A stretch of DNA of 64,000 nucleotides from JAZQHR01 sp045540815. GTDB taxonomy: Bacteria > Bacillota > Clostridia > UMGS1810. The stretch lies in contig JAZQHY010000018.1 in NCBI GenBank assembly GCA_045540815.1, positions 1-64,000 of the forward strand, written 5' to 3'. Each line of letters starts with the position of its first letter. The first letter of the stretch is position 1. Below are positions 33,326 through 42,369 of this stretch, in pieces. The notes below the pieces were generated by a model. It ran no database searches, was not told the origin of the DNA, and saw only the letters and a list, made by a program, of their open reading frames with translations. A program made the position numbers and the translations under genes.

Positions 33326-35128
33326 TTATTTGTACATTGGACCATAAGTCTGGCATGCTCTGTAGTCAGCAGATTCTTTGTCCATGCCAAATGCATTCCA
33401 GCAAGATGGTCTGAAGATTTTTTCTTCAGGAACGTTATGCATACATACAGGAATTCTAAGCATTGAGCAAAGAGTGATAAGGTCAGCACCGATATGACCG
33501 TAAGAGATAGCACCGTGGTTAGCACCCCAGTTGTTCATTACCTCATAAGCAGTCTTGAACGGAGAACCTTCCTTGCCGTCACATCTTGGAGCAAACCAAG
33601 TACAAGGCCAAGTAGGGTTAGTTCTTTCCATTAGAGCATCTGATACATCGTCAGGAAGCTTAACTGTCCAGCCTTCAGCAATCTGCAGTACAGGGCCAAG
33701 ACCTTTTACAAGGTTAAGTCTTATCATAGTAACAGGCATTTCTGTACGTGTAGTAAACGAACTTGAGAAACCGCCTCCACGGAAGTTATCAAATCCTGCT
33801 TCGCACCATACAGTAGCATCTGTCATTTTCTTTATGTCTTCGTCAGTAACTTCCCACCATTTTTTCATAATAGCGTTACCGTTTTCGTCTGTGCATTCAC
33901 CACAAGCATCAAGGCAAGCTGCACCAGAGTTTAGAAGGTGGATAACACCGCCTGATTCTTTTGCTTTGCCTTCAAATTCATAACCTGTTACACGCTTTGT
34001 AGCTTCAGGTGACCAGTATGTACGAACGTCAGCAAATATCTGTGCTCTGTGTGTAAGAAGTCTCATCCATAGCATTCCAAGACCGTTTAGTACGTCGTTT
34101 TCTGTAGCTAATGTGTATGGCTCACGAGCGCCTTCGTAGTCAAAAGTAGAGCTTAGTAATGCCTCTGGGTAGTCGCAGTTTGGCCAGTGGTCTGTCCACT
34201 GTCTCTGACCCTGGAAACCGCCGGCAATAGCGTTATGTCCAACCATTTCCTCTTCAAAGCCTTCAGGAAGGTTTTTGTTTCCGCCCATAAGGTCTTTGAT
34301 TATGCAATACATTTTAACAGTGAATTCCCACTGTTTTTCTTTTTCTTCATCAGAGTAACGTACAAAGTCAGGGTTGTCATCACGACCCATTTTGCAGTGT
34401 TCTTTAGTCCATTTAAGTGCTTTCTGGTATTCTTCTTCGTTGTAGATACCTTCTTCCATTCTGCGAAGGATTTCTACCTCGTCAACAGATTCAACTCTCA
34501 TACCAAGGTATGATTCTATGAAATCCTGGTCGATGATTGAGCCTGCAATACCCATACACTGCGAACCAATCTGAAGGTATGATTTACCGCGCATAGTAGC
34601 AACTGCAACTGCTGCACGACCAAATCTAAGTAATTTTTCTTTAACGTCTTCAGGAATTTCGTTAACCATATCAGTATCCTGAACTTCGTGACCATATATA
34701 CCAAATGCAGGAAGACCCTTCTGTGCATGACCTGCAAGAACTGCTGCAAGGTAAACAGCACCTGGTCTTTCTGTACCGTTAAATCCCCATACACCCTTTA
34801 TAGTGTTAGGATCCATATCCATTGTTTCTGAGCCATAGCACCAGCAAGGAGTAACTGAAAGTGTAATATCTACACCTTCTTTTCTGAACTTGTCTGCACA
34901 AGCAGCAGCTTCAGGTACACGACCAATGCTTGAGTCTGCTATAATTACTTTAACAGGGTCACCGTTTGAATAGTAAAGGTTTTCCTCAAATAATTTTTTA
35001 GCAGCTTTTGCTAGTGCCATTGTCTGGTCTTCCAAGCTTTCGCGAAGCTTCATAGGACCGCGACGTCCATCAATACAAGGACGAATACCGATAACCGGAT
35101 AATCGCCTATATATCTCTTTTTAGCCAT
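33326..35128 (-). CDS. fucI: L-fucose isomerase
   Basis: A 600-residue FucI-type ketol isomerase that converts L-fucose to L-fuculose (some also act on D-arabinose). Landmarks are [46 protein letters not shown] and the metal-site region [12 protein letters not shown]. The ATG at 35128 has AAGGGGGA upstream; a longer in-frame start at 35209 lies upstream of the promoter boxes. It is a single-gene unit, 18 kb from the BMC operon that would use the derived fuculose-1-phosphate. The fuculokinase linking the two is not in the window. Confidence 0.94.
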   Translation of the reverse strand: MAKKRYIGDYPVIGIRPCIDGRRGPMKLRESLEDQTMALAKAAKKLFEENLYYSNGDPVKVIIADSSIGRVPEAAACADKFRKEGVDITLSVTPCWCYGSETMDMDPNTIKGVWGFNGTERPGAVYLAAVLAGHAQKGLPAFGIYGHEVQDTDMVNEIPEDVKEKLLRFGRAAVAVATMRGKSYLQIGSQCMGIAGSIIDQDFIESYLGMRVESVDEVEILRRMEEGIYNEEEYQKALKWTKEHCKMGRDDNPDFVRYSDEEKEKQWEFTVKMYCIIKDLMGGNKNLPEGFEEEMVGHNAIAGGFQGQRQWTDHWPNCDYPEALLSSTFDYEGAREPYTLATENDVLNGLGMLWMRLLTHRAQIFADVRTYWSPEATKRVTGYEFEGKAKESGGVIHLLNSGAACLDACGECTDENGNAIMKKWWEVTDEDIKKMTDATVWCEAGFDNFRGGGFSSSFTTRTEMPVTMIRLNLVKGLGPVLQIAEGWTVKLPDDVSDALMERTNPTWPCTWFAPRCDGKEGSPFKTAYEVMNNWGANHGAISYGHIGADLITLCSMLRIPVCMHNVPEEKIFRPSCWNAFGMDKESADYRACQTYGPMYK

Positions 35129-35167
35129 TTTATATCCCCCTTTGAAAATAAAATTATACTTATCTAA

Positions 35168-35196
35168 ATTATATACCCAATTGCACAAAAAATCAA
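35168..35196 (-). promoter_or_regulatory. fucI promoter
   Basis: TTGATT (35191-35196), a 17-base spacer and TATAAT (35168-35173) on the minus strand. The spacer contains GTGCAAT. Around the -35 box, TGCAC plus five As and five Ts plus GCA form a loose inverted repeat that may be an operator. Confidence 0.65.
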
Positions 35197-35234
35197 CGAC
35201 TTTTTGCACCAGATTTATACAACTTTTTTAATAT

Positions 35235-36029
35235 TTACTCCAAAATTTTCAGGTTTCGCACAAGTACACTTTTACCTCGCCACGAAAATGCTCTGTCTGA
35301 GTATTTTTCTTTAAATTCCTTGTTGCTTAATCCGTCTAAGTCAGAAATTGATAACGACGAAAGAATATTTTCTCTAAATTCTTTGATTGGCGTAATTTCC
35401 GCGCTTTCGTTGTGCGGGCATACGTTTTGGCAAATATCACAGCCAAAGCATAACCCCGTCTTTTTTATAAGCGCTATCTCATCGCGCGAAAGCTCACCTT
35501 TTTTCTGGCTTATGTGCGAAGCACATTTTTCTATATCAATGGTAAAATCATCTCTTATCGCACCGCCAGGGCAAGCGCCAGCGCATTTTTTGCAGTCCAC
35601 ACACGTATCTATGCAAGGTGTGTCGAATTCAAGCACATTGTCACATACAATGTAGCCTATGAAAAAGTACGAACCATATTTTTCGTTTATCGCCATAGTG
35701 TTTTTTCCCTTAAAACATAATCCTGCATTTATAGCAAGTTCCCTGTCTATAGAAGGTCCAATATCTGCGTAAATTTCATAATTTTTTATGACAAAATGCT
35801 CTGCAATCTTTTTTAAATAATCTCTTGCTACTATGTGATAATCTTTCCCGTAAGTGTATATTGAAAGGTTACCGTTTTTTTTACCTGTATAGTAGGGGAA
35901 CAACGCTACAATAGCCGAGGTGTAATTTGAATTCTCTGCATTATTAAAAAGCTCGGCAGAGGTTATACCAACCATATCGATGCCGAGCCTTTTAGCATAC
36001 TCTTTAATTTTTGAAGATGTGATTTCCAT
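35235..36029 (-). CDS. QueG-like iron-sulfur protein
   Basis: A 264-residue protein resembling the core of epoxyqueuosine reductase QueG: an N-terminal domain with RELAINAGLCFKGKNTM and two ferredoxin-type clusters, CVDCKKCAGACP and CFGCDICQNVCP. QueG performs the last step of queuosine formation in tRNA. This protein lacks the HEAT-like C-terminal region of full-length QueG (about 380), so it may be a short QueG or a related reductase. It overlaps the start of the next gene upstream by one base, so the two tRNA-modification type genes are coupled. Confidence 0.75.
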   Translation of the reverse strand: MEITSSKIKEYAKRLGIDMVGITSAELFNNAENSNYTSAIVALFPYYTGKKNGNLSIYTYGKDYHIVARDYLKKIAEHFVIKNYEIYADIGPSIDRELAINAGLCFKGKNTMAINEKYGSYFFIGYIVCDNVLEFDTPCIDTCVDCKKCAGACPGGAIRDDFTIDIEKCASHISQKKGELSRDEIALIKKTGLCFGCDICQNVCPHNESAEITPIKEFRENILSSLSISDLDGLSNKEFKEKYSDRAFSWRGKSVLVRNLKILE

Positions 36030-36760
36030 TAAAAATCAAACTTCCTCTCACTTCCGTCCCAACCGTCAATGGTGGAGCGTTTTATCGCGCCAAATATTAT
36101 GTCCTTAAACCGCTTGTCGTCGGCTGTTCTCGCATTTACAAACTCCTTCATTTCCTGTCTTTTGGTGTTTCCGTCGGCAGGACAAGGGTTTTTGTATATA
36201 GGAAGCTCCATCTTTCTCGCTACACCCTTTATGTTTCGCTCGGGTGTGTAGATAAGAGGTCTTATTACGTGAATGTCCTTTCTGCTAAGGTAGGTAACAG
36301 GTGAGAAACAGTTTATTCTGCCCTCGTAAAACAGGCTCATAAAAAATGTTTCAAGCACATCTTCATAGTGATGACCCAGCGCAACCTTGTTGCAACCAAT
36401 ACTCTTTGCAGTGTCGTTAAGTATACCGCGGCGCATCTTTGCACATAGCGAACAAGGATTTTCCTCTTTTCGTATGTCAAATACTATTTCTTTAATGTCA
36501 GTTTTGATGACCGTGTATTCTACACCGAGCTTGTCGCAAAACGCCTGTATACCTGAAAAATCCGCACCATCAAATCCCATGTCAAGCGTAATGGCTACGA
36601 GTTCAAACTGATTTGGATAAAATATTTTTAAATTTGCAAGCGCAGCAAGCAGCGTAAGAGAATCCTTTCCGCCAGATACCCCAACGGCAATCTTGTCGCC
36701 TTCGTTAATCATATTGTAGTCATCAACTGCGCGCCTTAAAAAGCTAAGTATTTTCTGCAA
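36029..36760 (-). CDS. TtcA-like tRNA thiolation ATPase
   Basis: A 243-residue PP-loop ATPase: GVSGGKDSLTLLAAL (pyrophosphatase loop), NPCSLCAKMRRGIL with the CxxC cluster ligands, and GHHYEDVLETFFMSLFYEGR. This is the TtcA pattern; TtcA makes 2-thiocytidine at tRNA position 32 using a [4Fe-4S] cluster. Other TtcA/TtuA relatives thiolate other positions, so the target is not certain. It is translationally coupled to the QueG-like gene. Confidence 0.85.
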   Translation of the reverse strand: MQKILSFLRRAVDDYNMINEGDKIAVGVSGGKDSLTLLAALANLKIFYPNQFELVAITLDMGFDGADFSGIQAFCDKLGVEYTVIKTDIKEIVFDIRKEENPCSLCAKMRRGILNDTAKSIGCNKVALGHHYEDVLETFFMSLFYEGRINCFSPVTYLSRKDIHVIRPLIYTPERNIKGVARKMELPIYKNPCPADGNTKRQEMKEFVNARTADDKRFKDIIFGAIKRSTIDGWDGSERKFDF

Positions 36761-36811
36761 TCATCTCACCTCGATTATAAGTAAGGGAAGAAACCCTCAC
36801 GAGTTTTAAAC

Positions 36812-36841
36812 AAAAAAAGACTCCTTTTTTCAAAGGAGTCT
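36812..36841 (-). terminator. Terminator after tRNA-Gly
   Basis: On the minus strand AGACTCCTTT and AAAGGAGTCT form a hairpin followed by TTTTTTT. Confidence 0.85.
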
Positions 36842-36844
36842 AAT

Positions 36845-36919
36845 TGGAGCGGAAGACGAGATTCGAACTCGCGACGTTCACCTTGGCAAGGTGACGCTCT
36901 ACCACTGAGCCACTCCCGC
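36845..36919 (-). tRNA. tRNA-Gly (anticodon GCC)
   Basis: GCGGGAG acceptor arm with CTTCCGC, D arm GCTCAGTGGTAGAGC, anticodon stem CACCT/AGGTG around TGCCA, T arm GAGTTCGAATCTC and an encoded CCA. Confidence 0.97.
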
Positions 36920-36933
36920 ATATCACAAATAGT

Positions 36934-36962
36934 ATTATATCAATCTTAGGTGCTCATGTCAA
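36934..36962 (-). promoter_or_regulatory. Promoter of tRNA-Gly(GCC)
   Basis: TTGACA (36957-36962), 17-base spacer and TATAAT (36934-36939) on the minus strand: a full consensus promoter, 15 bases before the tRNA. Confidence 0.85.
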
Positions 36963-37032
36963 TACTTTTTTGAAAAATTTTTTAAAATTATTTTGTGTAA
37001 TTATATTTATACATTGTGCATTTTACAATTTG

Positions 37033-37812
37033 TCATTTAGCATATCCATATATGCCCCGCACGGATACCTCGCCTGACGATACACATATCTTTTCGCCCT
37101 TATCGGTTGTCACCTCAAGCGATGCGTCGGGAAGAATGTCTGTGCATACACCCTTTATATCATCTTTACCTGAATGGAAATGCACAGTTACCTCGCTGTT
37201 TAACGTAATGCATTTTTGTTTAAATATATCCATAACTTTTGCTTTATCGGTGATGTAATATAGCTTTTCAAAGTTTTCAAGTATGTCACATATAAGTGTG
37301 TTTTCGTCGACGTCTTTTTCACACTCAATCACAATCGATGTAGCAGTATTTTCAATATCACCGCTAAATGACTTTGTGTTTGCATTTACACCAATGCCCA
37401 CTATCACCGCATCTGTCTTTCCTTCCGAAGAAATTCCCTGCGCGAGTATTCCGCATACCTTTTTGCCGTTTATCACTATGTCGTTGGGCCATTTAATTCT
37501 GCACGGCACAAATTTTTCTATTGAAAGGCATACAGAAAGACCTGCTATAATGGTTATAACAGGGATTTCCTCTATCTCAAATGGCGGTGTAATCATAAAC
37601 GACATATATATACCGCCCTCGTCAGATGTCCAGCTTCTGCCAAGCCTTCCTCTGCCGTTGGTCTGTGATTTTGCTATTACAGTAAGCCCGTTTTCACGCT
37701 CAAACCTACGTATTACATCATTGGTAGATGATACGCTTTCATATACATAAAGCGGTTTTCCAATGCAGTTTGTATTTAGCTTTTTTGAAATTATTTCAAA
37801 ATCTATTGCCAT
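37033..37812 (-). CDS. birA: Biotin--[acetyl-CoA-carboxylase] ligase
   Basis: A 259-residue biotin protein ligase that attaches biotin to carboxylase or decarboxylase subunits. Motifs: KSQTNGRGRLGRSWTSDEGG (biotinyl-AMP loop), IYMSFMI, IKWPNDIVINGKKVCGIL and VIVGIGVNAN. The N-terminal helix-turn-helix of bifunctional BirA is absent, so this is a group I enzyme without repressor function. It lies one base after the phosphoesterase gene. Confidence 0.92.
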   Translation of the reverse strand: MAIDFEIISKKLNTNCIGKPLYVYESVSSTNDVIRRFERENGLTVIAKSQTNGRGRLGRSWTSDEGGIYMSFMITPPFEIEEIPVITIIAGLSVCLSIEKFVPCRIKWPNDIVINGKKVCGILAQGISSEGKTDAVIVGIGVNANTKSFSGDIENTATSIVIECEKDVDENTLICDILENFEKLYYITDKAKVMDIFKQKCITLNSEVTVHFHSGKDDIKGVCTDILPDASLEVTTDKGEKICVSSGEVSVRGIYGYAK

Positions 37813-37813
37813 T

Positions 37814-38278
37814 TTAATCTGCCTTTCTTATCTCGCAGTTTGTGTTTCCCGACTTGTCTATCTCAATTACCGCATAAGTTCCGTACGAGCCTGGGTTTAT
37901 CACCCAAATGCCGTCGTGGTTTTCGTTGTATGCAGAGTGTGTGTGTCCGTATAGTGCAATGTCAGCACCCATCTGGCGAGCTTTGAGTACCACTCGGGCA
38001 TTGTCTTTCTTTACCCCGTAAGTGTGTCCGTGGCACATAAATATTTTCTTACCGCCAAGGTCAAGCATTCTTTCAGTAGCCGAATACTTCGCGCTTGCCC
38101 AGAAATCATTGTTTCCCGATACCGCTATTATGTCCTTGGACGGAAATATCGCCTCTAAATCTTCTACATCCCGCACTACGTCGCCAAGATGTAAAATGTA
38201 GTCGGGTTTTAATCTTTCTATAGTATTCACAGCGTTTGTTATGTGCCCGTGAGTGTCGCTTATAACTAAAATTAGCAT
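37814..38278 (-). CDS. YfcE/MJ0936-type metallophosphoesterase
   Basis: A 154-residue calcineurin-like phosphoesterase with the usual metal motifs: VISDTHGH, HLGDVVRD, VSGNNDF, MCHGHTYGV and YGHTHSA. Small members of this family act as phosphodiesterases on various substrates; the natural one is unknown. It is the promoter-proximal gene of a pair with birA. The length is typical. Confidence 0.92.
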   Translation of the reverse strand: MLILVISDTHGHITNAVNTIERLKPDYILHLGDVVRDVEDLEAIFPSKDIIAVSGNNDFWASAKYSATERMLDLGGKKIFMCHGHTYGVKKDNARVVLKARQMGADIALYGHTHSAYNENHDGIWVINPGSYGTYAVIEIDKSGNTNCEIRKAD

Positions 38279-38374
38279 AAATTTAACCTTTCGTAAATAT
38301 ACCTTATTATATACTTTTAAATATATAACAAATGACCAAAATAGTCAATTGCAATTATTTTTTGTAAAAAACTA

Positions 38375-38403
38375 TTGAATTTGTCGAAAAAGTATAATAT
38401 AAT
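38375..38403 (+). promoter_or_regulatory. Promoter of the small ferredoxin gene
   Basis: TTGAAT (38375-38380), 17-base spacer and TATAAT (38398-38403); AGGAGG follows at the proper distance before the ATG at 38435. Confidence 0.75.
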
Positions 38404-38434
38404 GTGTTTATAATATAAGAGGAGGTGCTTTTTT

Positions 38435-38605
38435 ATGGCATACATTATTAACGACGAATGCATCAGCTGTGGTGCTTGCGAGGCAGAATGTCCTGTATCT
38501 TGCATATCTGCAGGTGATAGTAAATATGAAATCAACGCTGATGAGTGTCTTGAGTGTGGTGCTTGCGCAGGTGTTTGTCCTGTAGGTGCTCCTGTAGCTG
38601 AATAA
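38435..38605 (+). CDS. 2[4Fe-4S] ferredoxin
   Basis: A 56-residue clostridial-type ferredoxin with two cluster motifs, CISCGACEAECPVSC and CLECGACAGVCPVGA, joined by the usual SAGDSKYEINADE turn. It carries low-potential electrons for enzymes such as 2-oxoacid:ferredoxin oxidoreductases and hydrogenases. AGGAGG precedes the ATG; promoter and terminator flank it, so it is a strong single-gene unit. It is below the usual size cut-off for gene finding. Confidence 0.96.
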   Translation: MAYIINDECISCGACEAECPVSCISAGDSKYEINADECLECGACAGVCPVGAPVAE

Positions 38606-38639
38606 TACGAATCAGTATGCGGTGGTAATCCGCCGTGTT

Positions 38640-38676
38640 AAAATCCACCGCTTTAAAGGCGGTGGATTTTGTTTTT
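38640..38676 (+). terminator. Terminator after the ferredoxin gene
   Basis: AAAATCCACCGC and GGCGGTGGATTTT with a T-rich tail. Confidence 0.88.
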
Positions 38677-38693
38677 ATGCTTTGGAGGTACAA

Positions 38694-39416
38694 ATGGAGC
38701 GAATAGACGATTTGGGTGTAAAAAATTTAAAAATCATTCAGGATACCGACCTTTTCTGCTTTGGAATGGACGCAGTACTGCTTTCAAATTTTGCGAAAGC
38801 ATCATCAGGTGATACGGTTGTCGACTTATGCTCGGGAAACGGCATTATACCGATACTTCTTACCGCTAAAACAAACGCAAAAAGGATAATAGGCGTAGAA
38901 CTTCAAAAAGAGCCGTATGACCTTGCAGTTCGAAGTATCGAGCTAAACGGCATAGCAACCCGTGTGGAAATGATAAATGACGATATAAAAAACGTGTTTT
39001 CACATATTGGCGAAGGAAAGGCAAACGCAGTAACCTGCAACCCTCCATATATGACAGGCGGAGTGGGTAAGATAAATCCTAACGATACAGTTGCTATCGC
39101 AAGGCACGAAATAGCTACAAATCTAGATGAGGTAGTGCATATAGCATCGCGCCTTTTGAAATTTGGAGGAAGCTTTTTTATGGTGCACCGCGCAGACAGA
39201 CTTTGCGATATAATGTGTTCAATGAGAAATCACCACATCGAGCCAAAACGTATACGTTTCGTACATCCAAGGAAAGATGCATCGCCAAACCTAATACTTA
39301 TAGAAGGCAAGTCAGGGGCAAAACCCGGCATAATTATAGATAATCCGCTGTATGTGTACAACGATGACGGCACGTATACCGATGAAATAAATAAAATTTA
39401 CGAGAGAGAAATATAA
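38694..39416 (+). CDS. TrmN6/YfiC-type tRNA adenine-N6 methyltransferase
   Basis: A 240-residue SAM-dependent methyltransferase: TVVDLCSGNGIIPILL (SAM site), IIGVELQ and the catalytic NPPY motif (CNPPYMTGG). It matches the TrmN6/YfiC family, which methylates A37 of tRNA-Val in Escherichia coli. The ATG at 38694 has GGAGG upstream; a longer frame from 38622 would run over the ferredoxin terminator. Its stop overlaps the rsmI start by one base (TAATG). Confidence 0.87.
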   Translation: MERIDDLGVKNLKIIQDTDLFCFGMDAVLLSNFAKASSGDTVVDLCSGNGIIPILLTAKTNAKRIIGVELQKEPYDLAVRSIELNGIATRVEMINDDIKNVFSHIGEGKANAVTCNPPYMTGGVGKINPNDTVAIARHEIATNLDEVVHIASRLLKFGGSFFMVHRADRLCDIMCSMRNHHIEPKRIRFVHPRKDASPNLILIEGKSGAKPGIIIDNPLYVYNDDGTYTDEINKIYEREI

Positions 39417-40261
39417 TGAGCAAAGGAAAATTATATCTGGTGGCAACGCCCATAGGAAACCTTGACGATATTACGCTTCGAGCGTTAAAAACGCTTGAGG
39501 AAGTCGACCTTATCGCGTGCGAGGACACCAGACACACACTAAAACTTTTAAACCATTTTAATATATCAAAACCGCTTACAAGCTACTACGAGCATAACCG
39601 TATAGAAAAGGGCAGAGTTCTTGTGGAGGATATGAAAAACGGCAAAAATATCGCGCTTGTGACCGATGCAGGTACACCTGCCATATCCGATCCGGGACAA
39701 GACCTTGTTATGCTTTGTATGGAAAATGATGTAGATGTAGTGCCTGTTCCAGGTGCAGTAGCGCTTATAAATGCACTTATTATATCAGGTATGGACACGG
39801 GCAGATTTTCGTTTGAAGGCTTTTTGTCTGTGAATAAAAAAAGCAGATTTGAGCATCTTGAAGAGGTGAAAAACGATACACGTACACTTATCTTTTATGA
39901 AGCACCTCATAAGCTTGTAAGAACGCTCGAGGACTTTTTAGAATATTTTGGCGACAGAAATATAAGCCTTGTGCGTGAGCTTACAAAACTTCACGAGGAA
40001 TGTAAAAAAACAACCATTTCAAAAGCGCTTGAGTATTTTGCAGATATACAACCAAAGGGCGAGTTTGTACTTGTGGTAGAAGGTAAAAGCCGCGAGGAAA
40101 TCGCAGACGAGAAAAAAGCGGAGTTTTCCGATATGACTATTATCGAGCACGTGGATAAGCTCATAGGAGAAGGCATGACCAAAAAGGGCGCACAAAAAGA
40201 AGTCGCGCGACTTCGGGGACTGTCAAAACGCGACGTGTATAACGAATATCTAAATAAATAA
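39416..40261 (+). CDS. rsmI: 16S rRNA 2'-O-ribose C1402 methyltransferase RsmI
   Basis: A 281-residue tetrapyrrole-methylase-fold enzyme: LYLVATPIGNLDDITLRAL, ACEDTRHTLKLLNHF, VTDAGTPAISDPG and YEAPHKLVRTLEDF are RsmI landmarks. It methylates C1402 of 16S rRNA. It is coupled to the methyltransferase gene before it and ends with its own terminator. The length is typical. Confidence 0.94.
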   Translation: MSKGKLYLVATPIGNLDDITLRALKTLEEVDLIACEDTRHTLKLLNHFNISKPLTSYYEHNRIEKGRVLVEDMKNGKNIALVTDAGTPAISDPGQDLVMLCMENDVDVVPVPGAVALINALIISGMDTGRFSFEGFLSVNKKSRFEHLEEVKNDTRTLIFYEAPHKLVRTLEDFLEYFGDRNISLVRELTKLHEECKKTTISKALEYFADIQPKGEFVLVVEGKSREEIADEKKAEFSDMTIIEHVDKLIGEGMTKKGAQKEVARLRGLSKRDVYNEYLNK

Positions 40262-40275
40262 ACATTTTTATGTAG

Positions 40276-40305
40276 GGAACGCCCTGTGTGGCGTTCCATT
40301 TTTTG
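40276..40305 (+). terminator. Terminator after rsmI
   Basis: GGAACGCC, six-base loop, GGCGTTCC and ATTTTTT. Confidence 0.85.
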
Positions 40306-40347
40306 TATCCTTAAGTATCAGCACTTGTTTACGACCCAGTAGTTTCA

Positions 40348-40542
40348 AAAGACATGGTGTGTTTCTGTGTAAAAACGGACAGGCGGACGGCAGACAAAAG
40401 AAAAAGTCTGTTTTTATTTTCAGGTCGTCGACATGCGTCGACCCCTACATTTTGACAAATCAGGCATCTGCCAATACGCAAAACTGTTAAATTCGCTTTT
40501 GTAGCTTTGGGAGTTTTTATCGCGGAAATACACGATGGCTTT
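40348..40542. repeat. 195-bp element bounded by imperfect inverted repeats
   Basis: The left end (40348-40376, AAAGACATGGTGTGTTTC...) and the reverse complement of the right end (40513-40542) agree at about three quarters of positions. Both also match the single copy at 18371-18407. The interior has no reading frame with a ribosome site. It may be a small non-coding mobile element or a paired-repeat intergenic element. It lies between the rsmI terminator and the end of the spoIIQ-like gene. Confidence 0.5.
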
Positions 40543-40572
40543 GCACCCATCTGAATACATGAGAGGGATATA

Positions 40573-41256
40573 TCAATACCCTTCTATAAACAAATCAGGC
40601 GATACATTTTCATCACCGCGCATCACCTCAAAATGAAGATGTGCCTCGTCGGCTATCTCAAATTCTGACGTGTCACCCACTATGCCTATTTTGTCTCCCT
40701 TTGAAACCGTTTGTCCCACCTTAACATTTACCTCGCTGTCGAGGTTTGAATATTTTGTCCTTACGTCATTTTCGTGTTTTATTATGACAGTGTACCCAAG
40801 CCTGTCGTCAAGGTATACCGCATCAACGCTCCCATCTTCGCACGCACTTACCTTAGTTCCTATAGGACAAGCAATGTCTATACCCTTGTGTATTCTCCAG
40901 TCACCAAGCGTTTTGGAATATACAAGCTCCGTGTTTGAATGTGGTTTTATTACATTTCCCTCAAGAGGTTTTATAAATTCAAGCTTTTTAGGTTCTTCGT
41001 ACTTCTTGCTTACAGTAGGTATAACCTTTTTTTCTTCGGTGATAACCTTTAATGCAGGCTCGCTTTCGGTTGAAATTGCAGATTTTTCTACCGCTGTTTT
41101 GCTCATTTCCACGCTTTTATTAAGTACCTTGTCTGCAGTATTTCTTGTAACCAGCGCTACCGCACCTACTGTCAAAACTGTTACGGCAAGCATTATATAA
41201 TACCATTTTCCTCTTTTCTTTTTTTCACTTTGCCTTGATATGATAATCTTTTTCAT
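40573..41256 (-). CDS. SpoIIQ-like M23 peptidase-domain protein
   Basis: A 227-residue protein with a cytoplasmic basic start, one membrane span (YYIMLAVTVLTVGAVALV) and an extracellular M23 domain (WRIHKGIDIACPIGTKVSAC, GYTVIIKHENDVRTKYSNLD, VSKGDKIGIVGDT, HLHFEVMRG). HxxxD and HLHFE would bind zinc. Its position next to spoIID and its topology fit SpoIIQ, the forespore partner of SpoIIIAH in engulfment. Clostridial SpoIIQ often keeps the metal site, as seems true here. Confidence 0.82.
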   Translation of the reverse strand: MKKIIISRQSEKKKRGKWYYIMLAVTVLTVGAVALVTRNTADKVLNKSVEMSKTAVEKSAISTESEPALKVITEEKKVIPTVSKKYEEPKKLEFIKPLEGNVIKPHSNTELVYSKTLGDWRIHKGIDIACPIGTKVSACEDGSVDAVYLDDRLGYTVIIKHENDVRTKYSNLDSEVNVKVGQTVSKGDKIGIVGDTSEFEIADEAHLHFEVMRGDENVSPDLFIEGY

Positions 41257-41302
41257 AAGTGTAAAACACCTCCATAGGTAGTATTTACATATTATGGAAG
41301 TG

Positions 41303-42235
41303 TTATTCAGCCATATCGCATATTTTTACACCTGTGTAGTAGTTTAGAAGTATTTCATCATACTTTTTTCCAACTGACGCCATATAATTTGCGCCGTATT
41401 GGCTCATTCCGACTCCGTGGCCGTTGCCTTTTACATTGAAAATCACGTTTTCACCATCAATGCTCATATCAAAATTTGTTGAACGCAGTGAAAATAATGT
41501 CCTTATACGAGTTCCCTTAAAATTTTCGCCATATAGGACAATTGTTTTTATCCCTCCGCTTTCGCTTCTGTCTATGTCACCAATTATCTGTTTTGCAAAA
41601 TCTACTTTTTCATTTTCTTCTTTCAGTTTTTCTTTAAATACATCTATTCCTACAGTTACAGTGGATAAATATTTTGGACTTAAATGCTCGCCCTCGCTTT
41701 TTACACCAGTGAGATAGGGGACGTTACCTCCCCATACGTCTATTGCGCTTTCAGTAGCGCCGCTACTGGTGGAGTGAAATACCGCCGTTACCACCTCGCC
41801 GTCATATTCCATTATTTCACCCCTTGTATCACTAACTGCCGTTTCTATTTTTTTAAAATTACTATCTGCCTCATCGCCCCAGTTTGCGCGCGCCTTTTCG
41901 TCGGTGATGTATGCCTGACAATGTGCAAAATCTGTGCAAACGTCTGCGCCATTATCCTCTTTTCCGCCTTTCATCTTGTGAAGCGCGTATGACCGCGCCG
42001 CCACTGCCTGCGCCTTTAATGCCTCTATCTCAAAACTCGCGGGCATCTCCGCCATAACCACACCTTTTATATACTCTTCAAAATCCATTTCGCGAATTTC
42101 TTCCTCGGATTTAAAATATACCTTTACAGTTTTTTGTATTTGTTTTGTCGGTGGTGAAAAAATATTTATCATAATGCAAGGGAGTCCCAAAACCATTGCA
42201 AAAGTAAATATAAGCCATAATACGCATTTTTTCAA
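41303..42235 (-). CDS. spoIID: Stage II sporulation protein D
   Basis: A 310-residue SpoIID protein, a lytic transglycosylase that remodels septal peptidoglycan during engulfment. An N-terminal membrane anchor (LWLIFTFAMVLGLPCIMI) is followed by the SpoIID core: FEEYIKGVVMAEMPASFEIE, ALKAQAVAARSYAL, FHSTSSGATESAIDVWGG, GHGVGMSQYGANYMA. It lies 46 bases before the spoIIQ-like gene, the usual arrangement in clostridia. Confidence 0.95.
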   Translation of the reverse strand: MKKCVLWLIFTFAMVLGLPCIMINIFSPPTKQIQKTVKVYFKSEEEIREMDFEEYIKGVVMAEMPASFEIEALKAQAVAARSYALHKMKGGKEDNGADVCTDFAHCQAYITDEKARANWGDEADSNFKKIETAVSDTRGEIMEYDGEVVTAVFHSTSSGATESAIDVWGGNVPYLTGVKSEGEHLSPKYLSTVTVGIDVFKEKLKEENEKVDFAKQIIGDIDRSESGGIKTIVLYGENFKGTRIRTLFSLRSTNFDMSIDGENVIFNVKGNGHGVGMSQYGANYMASVGKKYDEILLNYYTGVKICDMAE

Positions 42236-42369
42236 AACTAAACCACCCCTACAAACAGTATATTTTTGTTCATAAAATATATGAAAAAAATTAACGGTAA
42301 TTTAATTGACTTATATGTCAATTTATGGTATATTACAACTTAATAAAGGGAAAAAAGGAGGTTTTATTG

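Noticed and set aside
34516..34794. Minus-strand 92-residue frame inside fucI
   Set aside because: It lies wholly within a well-supported gene in another frame and shows no protein-like pattern of its own.
40261..40570. Coding sequence within the 195-bp inverted-repeat element
   Set aside because: The only frame is a 73-residue one without a ribosome site that overlaps the repeat ends.
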